This document shows, piece by piece, positions 26,650 to 37,997 of a stretch of DNA of 64,000 nt. This stretch comes from Lojkania enalia. Lineage: Eukaryota; Ascomycota; Dothideomycetes; Pleosporales. The notes beneath the pieces are model-generated. The model saw only the letters and a program-made list of their open reading frames with translations. It had not been told where the DNA came from and did not search any database. The stretch's first letter is position 1; each line of letters opens with the position of its first letter. Where the stretch lies: contig ML986658.1 in NCBI GenBank assembly GCA_010094045.1, positions 62,001 through 126,000 on the forward strand, read 5' to 3'. The position numbers were made by a program, and so were the translations under genes.

Positions 26650-27606
26650 ATGAAGCTTCTTTCTCTCCTTTCTTTGACAGCAACTGCCGCAATGGCACAG
26701 TCATCTGCTGGTACAAAATACTATACAGGAAAAGTACGAGGCTAATACTAATAATTCCTCTCAGAACAACCAAATTTTGGATTCAACAAGCTTTACGAAC
26801 TCCAGCAGGGCTTCTGGGAGAAGTTCGCATATCCCAACAATGTCAAGGAAGCCGAAAGCATTAACTCAACCATATTCGCCGAGAACGCACGTTCCACTGT
26901 CCTCTATCTAGTATAGGAAGAATCTAACACTCCGTAGGTCCTAGGCCGCGTCTCTGATACCCGCAACTTTGAAGGCCGAGAGCTAAATACGGAATACATC
27001 TTCGCACTCTTCACACCCTCCGAAGCCGCTGGCATTGTGGGACGCCCTGGAAAAGCCAGAATTGTCTCTTTCCTTGGTCAGCAGAACATTGCGTCTGCGT
27101 CCACTGTTGTCAATTTCACGTTCCCTCAATTCAGAAACCTGTCATTACCCGTCTGGATCGACACATGGATAACCTGGAACGAAAAGGAAGAAATTAGCCA
27201 ATACGACGCGGTCTTCCGATGGTTTGGCAACCTCGTCCAGACACTCATCGGTACCATCGATCCGGACCCAGAAAAGGCCGCTGCAAAAGCGCAGGACATG
27301 GTGGCCACCAGTGTTTGCAACACGCACCAGAAGTACTGTAACGGTACGAACACGCAGTATGATGACTACAACGACTGCTACCATTTCCTTACTAAGGAGA
27401 TCCGAATGGGCCAGGTGTTCGAGTCCGGCATGAACACCCTCATGTGCCGTAGCATTCACGAGATCATGGTGAAGTCGCGACCGAGTGTGCATTGTCCGCA
27501 CATCGGCAAGACGGGCGGCGGCATGTGCGATGATCTGACGTCGTATAAAGCGAGAGTCGAGCAAGACTATTTCACGAATGCGCCTTGGATTCCGACAGCA
27601 TTATGA
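26650..27606 (+). CDS. Secreted Cys-containing protein, function unknown
   Basis: Three exons: 26650-26710, 26765-26886 and 26938-27606, about 283 aa. Residues 1-16 are a signal peptide (MKLLSLLSLTATAAMA). The mature part begins with FGFNKLYELQQGFW, carries several N-glycosylation sequons (NST, NFT, NLS, NGT) and has a conserved-looking C-terminal block: VCNTHQKYCNGTNTQY, CYHFL, LMCRSIHEIMV, then VHCPHIGKTGGGMC. The spaced Cys and His pairs could bind metal or form disulfides. The second intron is odd: the best frame join uses a GC donor (GCACGT at 26887) with an AG at 26936-26937; an alternative GT donor 4 bases later with an acceptor 10 bases later also keeps frame and changes three residues. 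I do not assign a function. Confidence 0.75.
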
Positions 27607-28515
27607 TCCCAGCTCCGAGCATAGAATATTGCTTTGCTATATTTTAAATATTCTATTTCTTATCTGAGATGTCTTCTTTTTGTTTGGTTGATGCATCGCA
27701 TTTCTTTAATGTTTGGCTTATATGGATGCGCTTCCAGGATCTAAATCTACCGAATTGCAGTCAAGACAGCATCCTGAGAGGTGTGCCACCGCACATGAAA
27801 CTATGTCCCTATGCTGAGACGATTTCTTTTTGAGTCCTCTGAATGATAGGACGTTGGGTCGGCAAGTGGTGTCTTTGGCGCTAAGGACGTATTTTTCTGT
27901 TGCAATCTACTTGGTTATATGGCGAAAAGATTGGGGCTGTGGGTTGGAGAAGTGATCCGTCTTTTCTTTCACATGTATACATATCGTAAAAGATTACGCA
28001 TTATAAAAAATGTATTCGGGATCGGAGATGGCTCGTACGCGGATAGAATTGATGTGTAAAAGAAATTGAAAGCTAATTCATATGAGCTAACTGTTCATTT
28101 TCTAGAATGGCAGCACCTTGGCTGGCGGCCTGAGCACTTGCTAGTGGCTCGAATTTGTCGCACCAAAACTTGACCGCACCAATCCGCCCGCTCATTTCCG
28201 AGAATTGCACTCGAACCTCGTCGCTCGTATGCCCCGGGCATTTGGCGGCACTTGAAACTGGTGCTGATGCAACAACTTCGTATGAAGGGCGGGTGTTCGT
28301 AATACATAAACGCGGGGCAGCAACGCAAAATTGTAATTGACGAGGTAGCCATGGTATTCGCTGAGTGGTAAAGAGTGCACTTCTACCTGCGTAAAGTGTA
28401 GGACAAGATATCAAGCGCGATATGATGAAGCAGGATTAGCAAAGCAGTATTTGGCCAATGCCGAAGCAATAATAAATTGGGACGTCAGGCCTATATGATG
28501 CGGCCGAGTATTTTA
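27607..28515. other. Intergenic, no gene seen
   Basis: 3' flank of the secreted-protein gene and 3' flank of the downstream minus-strand pseudogene. Overlapping frames at 28073-28414 on both strands have no motif. Confidence 0.5.
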
Positions 28516-29795
28516 GCATCTCTCCATATTTAATAATATGCTTACTTTTGCGCAGTATCTCCAGACAATTCGGCCCCGTTCTTCCCGGTAGCTCGAAGAT
28601 GAGCTTACGTCTCTTAACCCTGTACTTGTAGGCCCCAGGGCAGAAGAGGAGCCAAGCTCTACGCCTTGAGAATGGGACTGCCCATAGTACGGCTGTTTGG
28701 TATCCGGAGCGAAGTGACTATCAGCCGGGGGCCTCCCAGGCGCACCGTACTGAAGCATGGGGGATGTGGGCGCTTCTAGGTACCCATGCCGGTTATACTG
28801 GACTTGGCTATAGTGACTTGGTGATTGGGGAGTACATGATGTTTGAGGTGAGAAGGGTGGCTTGGGCTCGTTGTACTGCGTGACGGCAGGTTGACCCGTA
28901 GGGATAATAGCAAAAGCTCCGTGTTGGGGCTGCTGTTCGCTTCTCCTCTTCCAGCGTCAGAGGAGAAAGACAACGGTGGCGATAAGGGCAATACCGACGA
29001 TGGATCTAACGATAGCACCGGTGATCTAGGCTTTGGATTCTTCTTTATTTTCTTTTACAGGCTGGGAGGTGGGAAATGTGGGGTGTGATGTTTGCAATCT
29101 TTCGGATTGTGTGGACCCAACCGACGGAGATGGAGAAGAGGCAAAGGAGGCTGGACACATTAACATTTAAACATAAATTTACATGACAACATGTATTTAC
29201 ATCCTTTAGTTGAAGTTGGTGTTTCCGTTAAAGTTGCCGGGATTTTGCGATAGAATGACCAGTCCAAAGAGAATACACTACAGCGAATATTGGTCTGAGG
29301 ACTGTCCACATTCACATATTTCTCAAAAGATAAAGATAGTGTTGCACATAGAGGGAGAAGGGTTGCTTTAGGTGTCTGTACTAGAGATTTATTAGAAGGT
29401 GTGCTGGCGGCAACGTATCTAGAACCTACCATGTCATGGTACAAGTATAGCCAGGGTCAGAACAAGGGTAAATGAGAGACCCATCGACGCAGGAAATGGG
29501 CCCATAGCATGATACTTGAGTCAATGGACAGCATTGGGCATATTTGCCATCTTGGTACCAAGTTGAACTAGAAATGCACATTATTGAAGACCCTTTCCAT
29601 GTCTGCCACTAAACAAATTGCATTCACGAAAGGAGGCATACAAGTTCCGCCGAGCCCAACCCACCCAGCGAAGTGAACATCATTTTGCCTCGGTAGTACA
29701 GCTGTGGGAGTAATAGCTGGGTTGGTCGGAAAAGTATTTGAAAATTGTCCCCAGGCGAGCACCAAGAGGAGGAAAAAGGAGCATAGTCCCGCCAT
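28516..29795 (-). pseudogene. Broken gene for a signal-peptide/Cys-rich/single-TM surface protein
   Basis: The parts of a typical fungal surface sensor-like protein can be read in order on the minus strand. A signal peptide (MAGLCSFFLLLVLAWG) starts at 29795. A Cys-rich ectodomain follows, with TWYQDGKYAQCCP, SCYGPISCVDGS and YPCSDPGYTCTMT. Next come an exon with CSVFSLDWSFY, a Ser/Thr linker, a membrane helix (ITGAIVRSIVGIALIATVVFLL), a basic stop-transfer RWKRR, and a Pro/Gln/Tyr-rich cytoplasmic tail. Damage: the frame shifts by one between the signal-peptide part and the ectodomain (about 29565-29600). An in-frame TAG lies just before the membrane helix and an in-frame TGA just after it. 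Both stops fall where such proteins carry Trp. It cannot make the full protein as it stands. The tail end is uncertain. Confidence 0.72.
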
Positions 29796-31167
29796 GGTGT
29801 AAATGTCTTCACTATGGACGGCATGGAACACGGTGGATCTATCCCATTGTAAGGGAAGTGCACCTGCCTAGTTATATAATAACAGTCCTCCTGCACCCTT
29901 CATTGGGAACGATAGCTCGCAAATAATCTTCATCAAAGTCACAATGACACCCACCGTGTCCACTGGCTTCCAATCACTCTTCGCCTTGTATGTAGTTGGG
30001 ATCACTATTCTTCATAGATGAGCACACTATAGCTAGATTCAACGGGAGGTACTTGCGACTCGTGTATCGCTCTGAATCGATGAGCGAATTAGAAATTAGT
30101 GACTAGTATTAGGCTTGTTAGGTTTGGTTTCGCTTGGGCTCTAGGAAGCGCCTGATATATGAACATGTTGCACCGCTGAGCGTTGATTCTTGTCCTCCAT
30201 AGAAGCTGAATGGTACAACCTAATTTGTGTCCTCTATCCTGAGGCATTGAGATGTGGCGCATGTAGGCCGCATATAAGCTACACTTAGTGTACACATTGG
30301 GAACTCCTAGTCGCGGGAGCTGGGGTGCTAATTTATGTCTAAACGCAAGAAAAGGTAGAAAGTCTGTGCAAGGGAGATGGTTTTATCGTCTAGATGGTCA
30401 GTGTCATGGATTCTGGGTTGTACTGAAATCGTCCATTATTCTATCAGCTGCACAAGGGTGCGACCCCGGCCTTTTCTTTGCGGAAGGGCTGAGATGTGTT
30501 GGCGGCTAGCCAAGCCTCGAACACGCTCAACGCCTTTTGGAAATATGAAGCGAAAGGATGCGTACGAAATGACAGCGCAATCTTGCTGGTGGGAATGAGA
30601 CTTGATCAACGCTAGAGTGACTGTCCTGACACTGTCATCGGCTGCCGGCAAGACCTAGCGAACGGTCAAAGCGAAGACATCCGAGTTCGACGCTACAACG
30701 AAGGGGCAGGTTTTGACTTAGAGCCTCACAAGGTCTAAAGAGCAGCTATGGTAATCTATGCAGGATGTCTGAGCTAGCCCTGGAGGGCGTGAATACGATA
30801 GTGATCATGTGACTATGACTAATCGGGTCTAGCTTGACTGATGTCACTCTGAACGATGTGTCGTCTCAAAACTTGTGATGGAGAGGCCCACCCCAAGGAG
30901 CCTCATCATCAGGAATCATTCTTGAGCATCATGCCTTCTTTCTATATACCAAAATTGCCGGAGAGGTGATAGTACCTGGACCTGTCCTGTCTTTTACTGG
31001 ACGATGTCCGAGTTATCAACGCACGGGCAACGGCCCTCCGGCGCTCTTATCCATGCCGGAACAACTCCCTTCAGTGTCTCACTACACCCATCGAGGCACG
31101 GCCATGATCATGCTGCAATTTTAAGGAGAACATAAATCGATTCGCAGTTGCTCACTCACTCTTCATA
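29796..31167. other. Intergenic, no gene seen
   Basis: Promoter side of the pseudogene and of the F-box gene. No frame with motif support. A putative TATA-like element (TATATACC) near 30942-30949 is too weak to claim. Confidence 0.5.
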
Positions 31168-32412
31168 ATGCTCCCTTTGACACGCAAAAGGTCCACTCTC
31201 GTTCCGGCCAGCCGCGACAGGCGATGGTTCGACGAGCTGCCGGAGGACGTCCTCATTCTCATATGCTGCCATTGTCGTATCGACGAGCTCCTAAATCTAC
31301 GACTGACCAATTTGAGGACTCGAAGACTCATCACAGAGTATATCGCTACAATTGCGCCGTCGTCCGCCCGCTCCACGTTCCCCACTAGTGATTTGCTCCT
31401 GACAAGGCCCGAGAGTCCGTCTCAGTACACTGTACCGTGGTTAAAGAGCCTTATACCCCGGCATTTGGCTGCTATATTGGTGGATAGGCATCGGTTTGCT
31501 CACGACTTCGCGGAGCAACGATACGGAATACCAGCGGAAGACCCCTATGGAGACGCTCTGCGCGCTCGCATTGCCAATGGTTGGTGTGTTTTGCGGAGGC
31601 TCTCCAACATCTCCCAAGAGATATACGGACTGCGGGCAAGATGTGTCTTGAAGTCAACTACTGATCGTGCGTGGAAATTTGTCCATCCGTCACGATTCAA
31701 GTTTGAGGTCTTTCGGCAGAGGGAAGAGTTGATTCTCACCAAGCGACTGGAATACATCAAGGGCCTATCCGATGAAATGGTGAAGGACTACAAACTCATG
31801 TTCATGCTCCTATCCTCGGCGTTTCGGACATCTATTTCAAATTATGGCGACGACTACAAACCGTGGATCTTTGATTGGGGTTGCGGGATCGATGGGCAGC
31901 GGCTCTTGCGCAGAGGCAATTCTTGGCTTACCTGGTTCGTCTTGTATGAAGGGCCCGACCTGTTTTGGAATCAGTGGTGGTCTTTATGCCCCGACCGCCC
32001 CCAAACGAAGAATCACATCCGCGACCGATCTATTGAAGCCTGGTTCGGGAAGTCCAAAATTACGTCCGAGGACTTTATTAGTCAATTTCTGCCGAAGGAA
32101 TGGAATGATGTCAACGAGAAATGGCATGGCATTCAAAGGGATAATGCGTTCAAGATCCAGAAGGCTCTCGATGAGAGGGCGATGGCTGCATCGACAGACT
32201 TCACTGCCGTCAACCCAATCATGTACTTTACTCAATATGCCGAGTGCAGACAGCTCAGGGAGATGTCTGGAACGCCTCCGGCTGTGGAGACGCTCTCTCA
32301 CGTTCCCTTCCATATTGATTTTCGGTGTCCGGAGGAGCTGTTTCAGAAATTTTGCGTGTTTAGGGAGGGAAGGTCTAATGTTATTACATCTGGGCCTCGG
32401 AACAACGCTTGA
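31168..32412 (+). CDS. F-box protein
   Basis: Single-exon gene of 414 aa. An F-box lies at about residues 20-60: WFDELPEDVLILICCH, IDELLNLRLTNLRTRRLITEYI, the LP-x-(E/D)-(V/I)-L and L-x2-L-R pattern used to bind Skp1. It would act as substrate receptor of an SCF ubiquitin ligase. The C-terminal 340 residues show no WD40 or leucine-rich repeats; they are aromatic- and Arg-rich (WIFDWGCGIDGQRLLRR, DLFWNQWWSLCP, SIEAWFGKSKI), in the style of lineage-specific fungal F-box proteins whose targets are unknown. No introns are needed. The start codon is the first ATG of the frame, 24 bases after a run of CTCACTCACTC leader. It lies alone between long intergenic regions. Confidence 0.82.
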   Translation: MLPLTRKRSTLVPASRDRRWFDELPEDVLILICCHCRIDELLNLRLTNLRTRRLITEYIATIAPSSARSTFPTSDLLLTRPESPSQYTVPWLKSLIPRHLAAILVDRHRFAHDFAEQRYGIPAEDPYGDALRARIANGWCVLRRLSNISQEIYGLRARCVLKSTTDRAWKFVHPSRFKFEVFRQREELILTKRLEYIKGLSDEMVKDYKLMFMLLSSAFRTSISNYGDDYKPWIFDWGCGIDGQRLLRRGNSWLTWFVLYEGPDLFWNQWWSLCPDRPQTKNHIRDRSIEAWFGKSKITSEDFISQFLPKEWNDVNEKWHGIQRDNAFKIQKALDERAMAASTDFTAVNPIMYFTQYAECRQLREMSGTPPAVETLSHVPFHIDFRCPEELFQKFCVFREGRSNVITSGPRNNA

Positions 32413-34392
32413 ACAAGTGCGGGGACCGGAGACTTTATAATCTGCAGATCGAGGTTCCGATACTTCCGATCAAGTTCCCTTCTTGCACCGGCGCTGATGC
32501 CTAGTGTACGAGTTTTACTCCAAAGGGATTATATTATATCATTTTAAGGCACATCAAGACCCACGTGGTCCTTTTTCAAATTACATTTGCTCGAACTGAA
32601 TAATATCGCCGATTAGTCTTTGGCATTTGAACAATTCCTCCAATGAGACATGTTCGTTGAGGCTGATGAACTTCTACTATTGTTCCACACCGTCTCAGTA
32701 AGCTAGAAAATACCCCGTTTCAGCCAAGTGCCATATCGGTAAGCCGCGATCAGCTCGCCGAATTGTCCCTCACAATAAAAATGGGAATCGGAAGAGCCGT
32801 CCACCGAATCAACAATGTGTAACAGTTGAATTGATGTCGTTTGAACGTAGAACCCTATCGAAAAGTGGAAATGGGGTAGAATTAGTTTACGCATGGGTAA
32901 CTGAGGCAGCAGAACACAGAGAAAAATTCGAGGTAACCTTAAGAGCGCAGGGGGCACGCTTCGTTTGCCGCACTCAGCCAAAACGGTGCGGCTGGGATAG
33001 ATGCAGAGTGCTGAAGTGTCTGTGTCTATTTCGAGTGGCAAGAATGAATGCTGTTGTACCTCCTGTATCAACCAGATGTTTCATAAGCTTGAGAATACGC
33101 CTTGTGTTTATCCAGCTGCTCTCCTGCAATTTGGAGTAGTCCCTTGTCTGCCCGCAGTAGCATGTGGTGTTTTAACACAGATGGCAGTGCCGTCTGCGAG
33201 TACCAACAAGGCAAGTAGGCAGCCGCCGCGTAGCCCTTTTAGACAGAGGACTGGGACCAAGAGCTACAAATATGCGAGACCTCTCTTATTGGTAAGATCC
33301 GTCTACTCTTGGAGGCCTAAATGCTGTATGGAAGATAACGTAGCAGTTCGCTTAGTGTACGTGCGAGAAACTCCTATCTAAGTACGCAATGAGGTATACT
33401 GCTCGTCTGGGTACTCGTCGAATCTGTATACTGTAAGGGTTCGGGAGATTGGAGGGGACAGATGGTGGCAAGAGCAGGCGGAGGCGACCTGCATCCATCT
33501 CATCTGCAGAGATCAGGGTAGGGTAGCGATCTTCACATAGCGCGTAACGCTCCCATCCTACCACGTTATTCAACGTAGACCATTGCCGCCCGTCAGCTGA
33601 TAGAAGCAATGCATGCAAAACTTAAAACGCTGCTTTGGTGGGTGTCGGGGAGCCCTCATTCATCAGTCAAAGGCTCAGAGCGAATGCGTCCCGCACCTCA
33701 CACAGCCACTCAGCCCTGCTCACCCGCGTTTCGAAGCGGCCGGGATGGCGATAGTTCTGCATGTTCGAGCGAGGTTCTAGGGCTGTTCACCCCCGCGCGA
33801 TTCGCTGGTGCTTCGTAAAAGAAATGCTGGCCTTGCAAATAATAATGCAACATTGCCGCAGGGCACAAATTCGGTTTCGAAACGTAGGCTGGCTTTAGGC
33901 AAGGAGGTGGAGACTCCACAGGGCGACAGTGCCATCTAGATATAGACCGCCATAGCATTTGTATATAGATAGTGCTGCGCCAGTGCCCACGTGAAATGCT
34001 GCTATATATATCTCTGGACCAAACGGTAGGGATGCGGGAATGGAAGGCCGTCCAGCTTGGGCTAGCGGTTGCGGCAAAGCGGTGATCTCGCCCGCCGCCA
34101 GCCAAGTAGAGGACTAAGCCAAGATCTGACGCTGTCGCCGCCGTAGGACGCCTAGTGTACTCAAGCACCGCTTCCACACCACCATCACCCATATTCTCCA
34201 TTCTTGAGCCCCCCTCCTCCCCCCCCCCTTCAACGACTCGCCTCCCGCTGCTGCTGTGATTGCCCTCGATAACCCCCCCTCCCAGCCTGGCTAGGACGCG
34301 GTTGCAGCAGGCATGCTCGATGGAGACCTCCTGAGTGTCCTGAACATTGCTAACACGCCGCCCGAACACACCACGACGGTTGTAGGCATACA
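32413..34392. other. Intergenic, includes a CT/C-rich leader
   Basis: No gene with motif support across about 2 kb. The last 250 bases (34140-34390) are C-rich, including a run of ten C at about 34219-34228, and serve as promoter/leader of the large gene that follows. A long minus-strand frame overlapping 33710-34738 is a composition shadow of that gene's 5' end. Confidence 0.5.
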
Positions 34393-37200
34393 ATGGTGGG
34401 CAGGAGGAGAACGCGGCACGACGACCCTGGGAACAACCTATTGGCGATAAAGACCGATGTCTCCAGAGGCAAGGGCCGGGTCGGCAGCGAACATGACGAC
34501 GCCCAGCGAAGGAACGAGGAGCGTCTCTCACGCACCGGCTCTGTGACCTCGCTCGCAACATCGGCGGACCACGACGAGTCCCACAACACCCACCTATCCG
34601 CCTCATCCACCCAGACTGGCCGCACCGACACCTTGTCCTCCACGTCGGCCCACTCGACCGCCCGAACCTCCACCTCCGCCATGATTGAGGACGATTCGCC
34701 CGGCGCCTCAAGTCCACCCATTCCCTCCAAGCACGCACATCCTACCGTCACCGTCCTTGAGCTCATTTCGAACACCGCCTCCTCCTCTGCGCTCCCCGAT
34801 AGTTTTGGCTTCAATGTGTCGCGGAAAGGAGCATTTGTGGCCGTGTATACGGCGTCAAATATTTGGCTGATTCAGGCCACGCAGCTGCCTCGGCTATGGG
34901 CCAGGACCCTGGAAGTGAAGCGGAAGCCCGTGGCCATTGATATTCAGGAGAATGGATTTTTACTAGCGGTGCTGTCGAAGCCGTCTCAGGTCGACCTTTA
35001 TGAGATCCACGGCGAGCGAGGTCGTCAAATAAAAAAGAGGAGGACCGTTATGCTGGTGCACGAGGCCCATGCTCTTGCCATATCCCCAGATGGTCTGGTC
35101 CTCATCACAGGAAATAGATTCGGCATCGAGGTTGTCTCGATCGCCCCGGACGCGCCAGAATCGTGCCGGCGGACGCTCTCTGGTCCAGTTGGGGACACGT
35201 TGGAGTTTTCTGATGATGGACGCACATTGCTAATAACAGGATACGCCCGAAAGTTAGGAACCTCCTCGCTCTATGTACTACCAGGTCTTTATGATGGACC
35301 ACTCAATGAGGAGGGTGTGCCCGTACCCGCTTCGCCAGAGGCCGTGTGGACTGGCTTAGTTCTCTTCCCGGAAACTGCCAAGGTTGCACGACAAGCCACG
35401 TTACTCCCAGATGCAGACACCGGACAAGTCAATGAACTATTTGCTTTCAATGCCGACGAGGATACCTGGGGCGTGTATGATATCGCTGCCCAACGATTCA
35501 CGCAGACGAAAATGTTCTTGCCAGATCAACAGCGGTGGACACGGTCCGAGTTCATCGATGATGCTATGCCTGCGGTTTCTCCCAAGGCGGATCTTGCCGC
35601 TGTCGCACTTAGGATGCGCGGAACCACAAGCATATGGATATACCAGGTGCCGGATTGGGACTATAACCCAAACCTCCAAAAGCCCGCCGATCGATCGCTC
35701 ATCCGGCCTTGTTTCAAGATTCCCATTCTCAATGAAAGTGCAGATACTTCTCAAGAAATTTGTGCGTTGCGGTGGGTTAAAATTGGTGACAACGTCCAGA
35801 GGCTACTTGCTATCGGGAACATTAACGTTAACGAAACCGACTCCACCGGCCCGTCTGTTCCGCAAGGCTCTAAGGGCGTTATGATTGTACTTGATTTTGA
35901 TGGAAGCCAGCACCCTGGAGGTGCACCGCCCTTGTCTACGAAAACAGAATATGATTTAGATATTCTGCTGCCCGGCGAAAAATTGCCGGAAGGAGCAATC
36001 GATTTCGAAAGAGAAGTTGAATTGGTGCGGACCAGGACAATGGCACAACGGAGAGCCCAAAATAGTGCTTCAAATGCACGGAGGAGCTCAAGAATTATCC
36101 CCACGCCCAATCGCGCAAATACTACCGCTACACGAGAGCGTCCAGCTTCCATACGCCCGCCTGTTCCGAGTGTTATTCGAGATGATGAGGAACTTACTAG
36201 CGAGGAAGTCCAGGCAGCTTTCGAAGCACCCTACGATAACACACAGCCCCGATCGCAATCATCTCTCGCTAGAGCTGCTACAGTCGCTGCTCTTTCCCCC
36301 GCAAATCGTCGTCACCTTCGGGCTCTACCATTTAGGCCACTAGAGTACCGCCGTGCTGACGGACTACGCGAATTTCCTCACGAGAGCGACGCAGACAACT
36401 GGGTTCCCCCTCCACCTGCCTATACTGCAACTGCAGAAGCCTCTCAAAGTATTAGCTTGAGCCACCCAAATGCACCTCCAACACAAGTCGCAACAAATCG
36501 GCAATCATCCTCTATCCCCCCTGTACCTCCACTTCCAGCAAATATGAATCCTTCCCAACTATCGACGAACCCGTATCCTTTGCATAGCAGTCACCAGTCG
36601 CAGTCATCCACAGACCTATCTCAAGCAAGATTTGTGTCTCCAACGCCAGAGCGGCGGCCCTCCTTGCTCCACCCTTCAACGTACCCTAGCCCCCATGCTC
36701 CTGGGTCCGGACGTCGAAGAAGCTCTGCAACACAGCCGAATGTTCACGTTGTAAATCCGGCCGATCAATCAGCGTACAACGCTACTACCGCTAACCATGT
36801 TACTCGGCGTCCTACCATGCGAAGTCGGAGAGCAGTCGAAAGCACAGTAGATCTTCGGCCCCCTCCCATTATCGACTCAGCAACAGGCCGTAGGGGAAGC
36901 GCTCCTGATGCCAGAAATGGTCGTCGGGCTCATAATACTCCTAACATCCTGAACGGAGCACAGAATCCCCCCGAACAGTCCACCAGGTCGGGTTTCCGAC
37001 GCGCTATGCTCCCCCGACTAACAGTGGGCGGCAACCCCCCCGACCGTTCAATGCCACTTTCCGCACCGCCACGGACGTTTTCCAGTCAAATGAGACCGCA
37101 ACCACCCCCACCGCAGCCGCAAATGAGGGCAGAGACGAGAGCTACAATGAGAGACAAGGATAGGTCGTCTGGAAAGAAACCACTGTGTGCCGTTATGTGA
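34393..37200 (+). CDS. Propeller-like protein with PPxY motif and C-terminal CaaX box
   Basis: Single exon, 935 aa. Residues 1-115 are Ser/Thr-rich and disordered. Residues about 120-560 have repeated short strand patterns of a WD40-like propeller: GFNVSRKGAFVAVYTASNIWLI, KPVAIDIQENGFLLAVLS, HEAHALAISPDGLVLITGNRFGIEVV, TLEFSDDGRTLLITG, AVSPKADLAAVALR. Residues about 560-930 are Pro/Ser/Arg-rich and disordered, with a PPPPAY element at about 671-676 (PPxY, the ligand of WW domains in Rsp5/Nedd4 ligases). The last four residues are CAVM, a CaaX box whose Met favours farnesylation. I infer a membrane-tethered scaffold, possibly a ubiquitin-ligase adaptor. Coding is very clear; function is not known to me. 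Confidence 0.85.
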   Translation: MVGRRRTRHDDPGNNLLAIKTDVSRGKGRVGSEHDDAQRRNEERLSRTGSVTSLATSADHDESHNTHLSASSTQTGRTDTLSSTSAHSTARTSTSAMIEDDSPGASSPPIPSKHAHPTVTVLELISNTASSSALPDSFGFNVSRKGAFVAVYTASNIWLIQATQLPRLWARTLEVKRKPVAIDIQENGFLLAVLSKPSQVDLYEIHGERGRQIKKRRTVMLVHEAHALAISPDGLVLITGNRFGIEVVSIAPDAPESCRRTLSGPVGDTLEFSDDGRTLLITGYARKLGTSSLYVLPGLYDGPLNEEGVPVPASPEAVWTGLVLFPETAKVARQATLLPDADTGQVNELFAFNADEDTWGVYDIAAQRFTQTKMFLPDQQRWTRSEFIDDAMPAVSPKADLAAVALRMRGTTSIWIYQVPDWDYNPNLQKPADRSLIRPCFKIPILNESADTSQEICALRWVKIGDNVQRLLAIGNINVNETDSTGPSVPQGSKGVMIVLDFDGSQHPGGAPPLSTKTEYDLDILLPGEKLPEGAIDFEREVELVRTRTMAQRRAQNSASNARRSSRIIPTPNRANTTATRERPASIRPPVPSVIRDDEELTSEEVQAAFEAPYDNTQPRSQSSLARAATVAALSPANRRHLRALPFRPLEYRRADGLREFPHESDADNWVPPPPAYTATAEASQSISLSHPNAPPTQVATNRQSSSIPPVPPLPANMNPSQLSTNPYPLHSSHQSQSSTDLSQARFVSPTPERRPSLLHPSTYPSPHAPGSGRRRSSATQPNVHVVNPADQSAYNATTANHVTRRPTMRSRRAVESTVDLRPPPIIDSATGRRGSAPDARNGRRAHNTPNILNGAQNPPEQSTRSGFRRAMLPRLTVGGNPPDRSMPLSAPPRTFSSQMRPQPPPPQPQMRAETRATMRDKDRSSGKKPLCAVM

Positions 37201-37997
37201 ATTGGGCTTGTGACTTGGTTTAACTTTGAAAGGGTGAGGGGAAGAGGTAATACCAAGAATTGATTTTAAGCCAGGAAATCTTTTTTTTTCCTTTCACCCT
37301 CCCCCCTTTTTTTTGGGGTTTGGAATTGGAAATGCTTGCTATTTGGTGAATTACTCAAGGGATTTTCTAAGGCGTCGAAGGTGCTTGGCATGCATTTTTA
37401 TATACCCAGAGGAGTTTATTTTGACTATATGGTATCTTAGTGGGGGGCAGGGGGATTGAATATATGAATGGAATCTTTTTTGTTTATGTAAGCGAGAGAG
37501 TGCTTTGAGGGATGAGTGCTTGTGTCCGTCTACATCTTGATGGTGCTTGCAAGCGTGGAGCTGAAGCGAGACATCAGCTTCAATGGCGCAAGAGGCAAGA
37601 AGTAGTGGTGTTAGGTATTAAGGATATTTGGGTTATCCTTCAACAGCTCCGAGTGATGTATCTATGATGACGGTGCGTTGTTGCTTGTATATTTTAGAGG
37701 ACTTGCGAACGCAACCTGTTGCCGAGAACCTTTCTGTGGGGTTTGGGGAGCGACGTAGGATCTCTCTCTCTCTCTCTGTGCGTGTGTGTGACGGATATGA
37801 TGGCATGGTATCTTGTTATTTTGCACGTGGGTTTCTATCTTGGAGCGGAAGGAAAATACTATGCCACGAGGGATATATGGCTACAGATGATAGGTTGTGG
37901 TGCCGGTGTGGAGCATGCCTGGGCATAAATGGGAAAGGGGGCAAATAAACGTCTCCTCCCCACCCTTGGTTGTTTCTTCTCCTCTACATATAGTGAA
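37201..37997. other. 3' flank with CT/GT microsatellite
   Basis: T-rich 3' region of the large gene. A short CT run followed by GT repeats lies at about 37759-37790. No gene is seen. Confidence 0.5.

Noticed and set aside
28345..28400. tRNA-like A-box (GCTGAGTGGTAAAGAG)
   Set aside because: No B-box and no acceptor-stem pairing could be found downstream.
31844..32440. Second plus-strand frame inside the F-box gene
   Set aside because: Frame-shifted shadow; the F-box frame has the coherent domain and codon pattern.
33710..34738. Minus-strand 342-codon frame
   Set aside because: It lies antisense across the promoter and 5' coding part of the propeller gene, is Arg/Trp/Cys-rich from GC-rich shadow reading, and has no motif.
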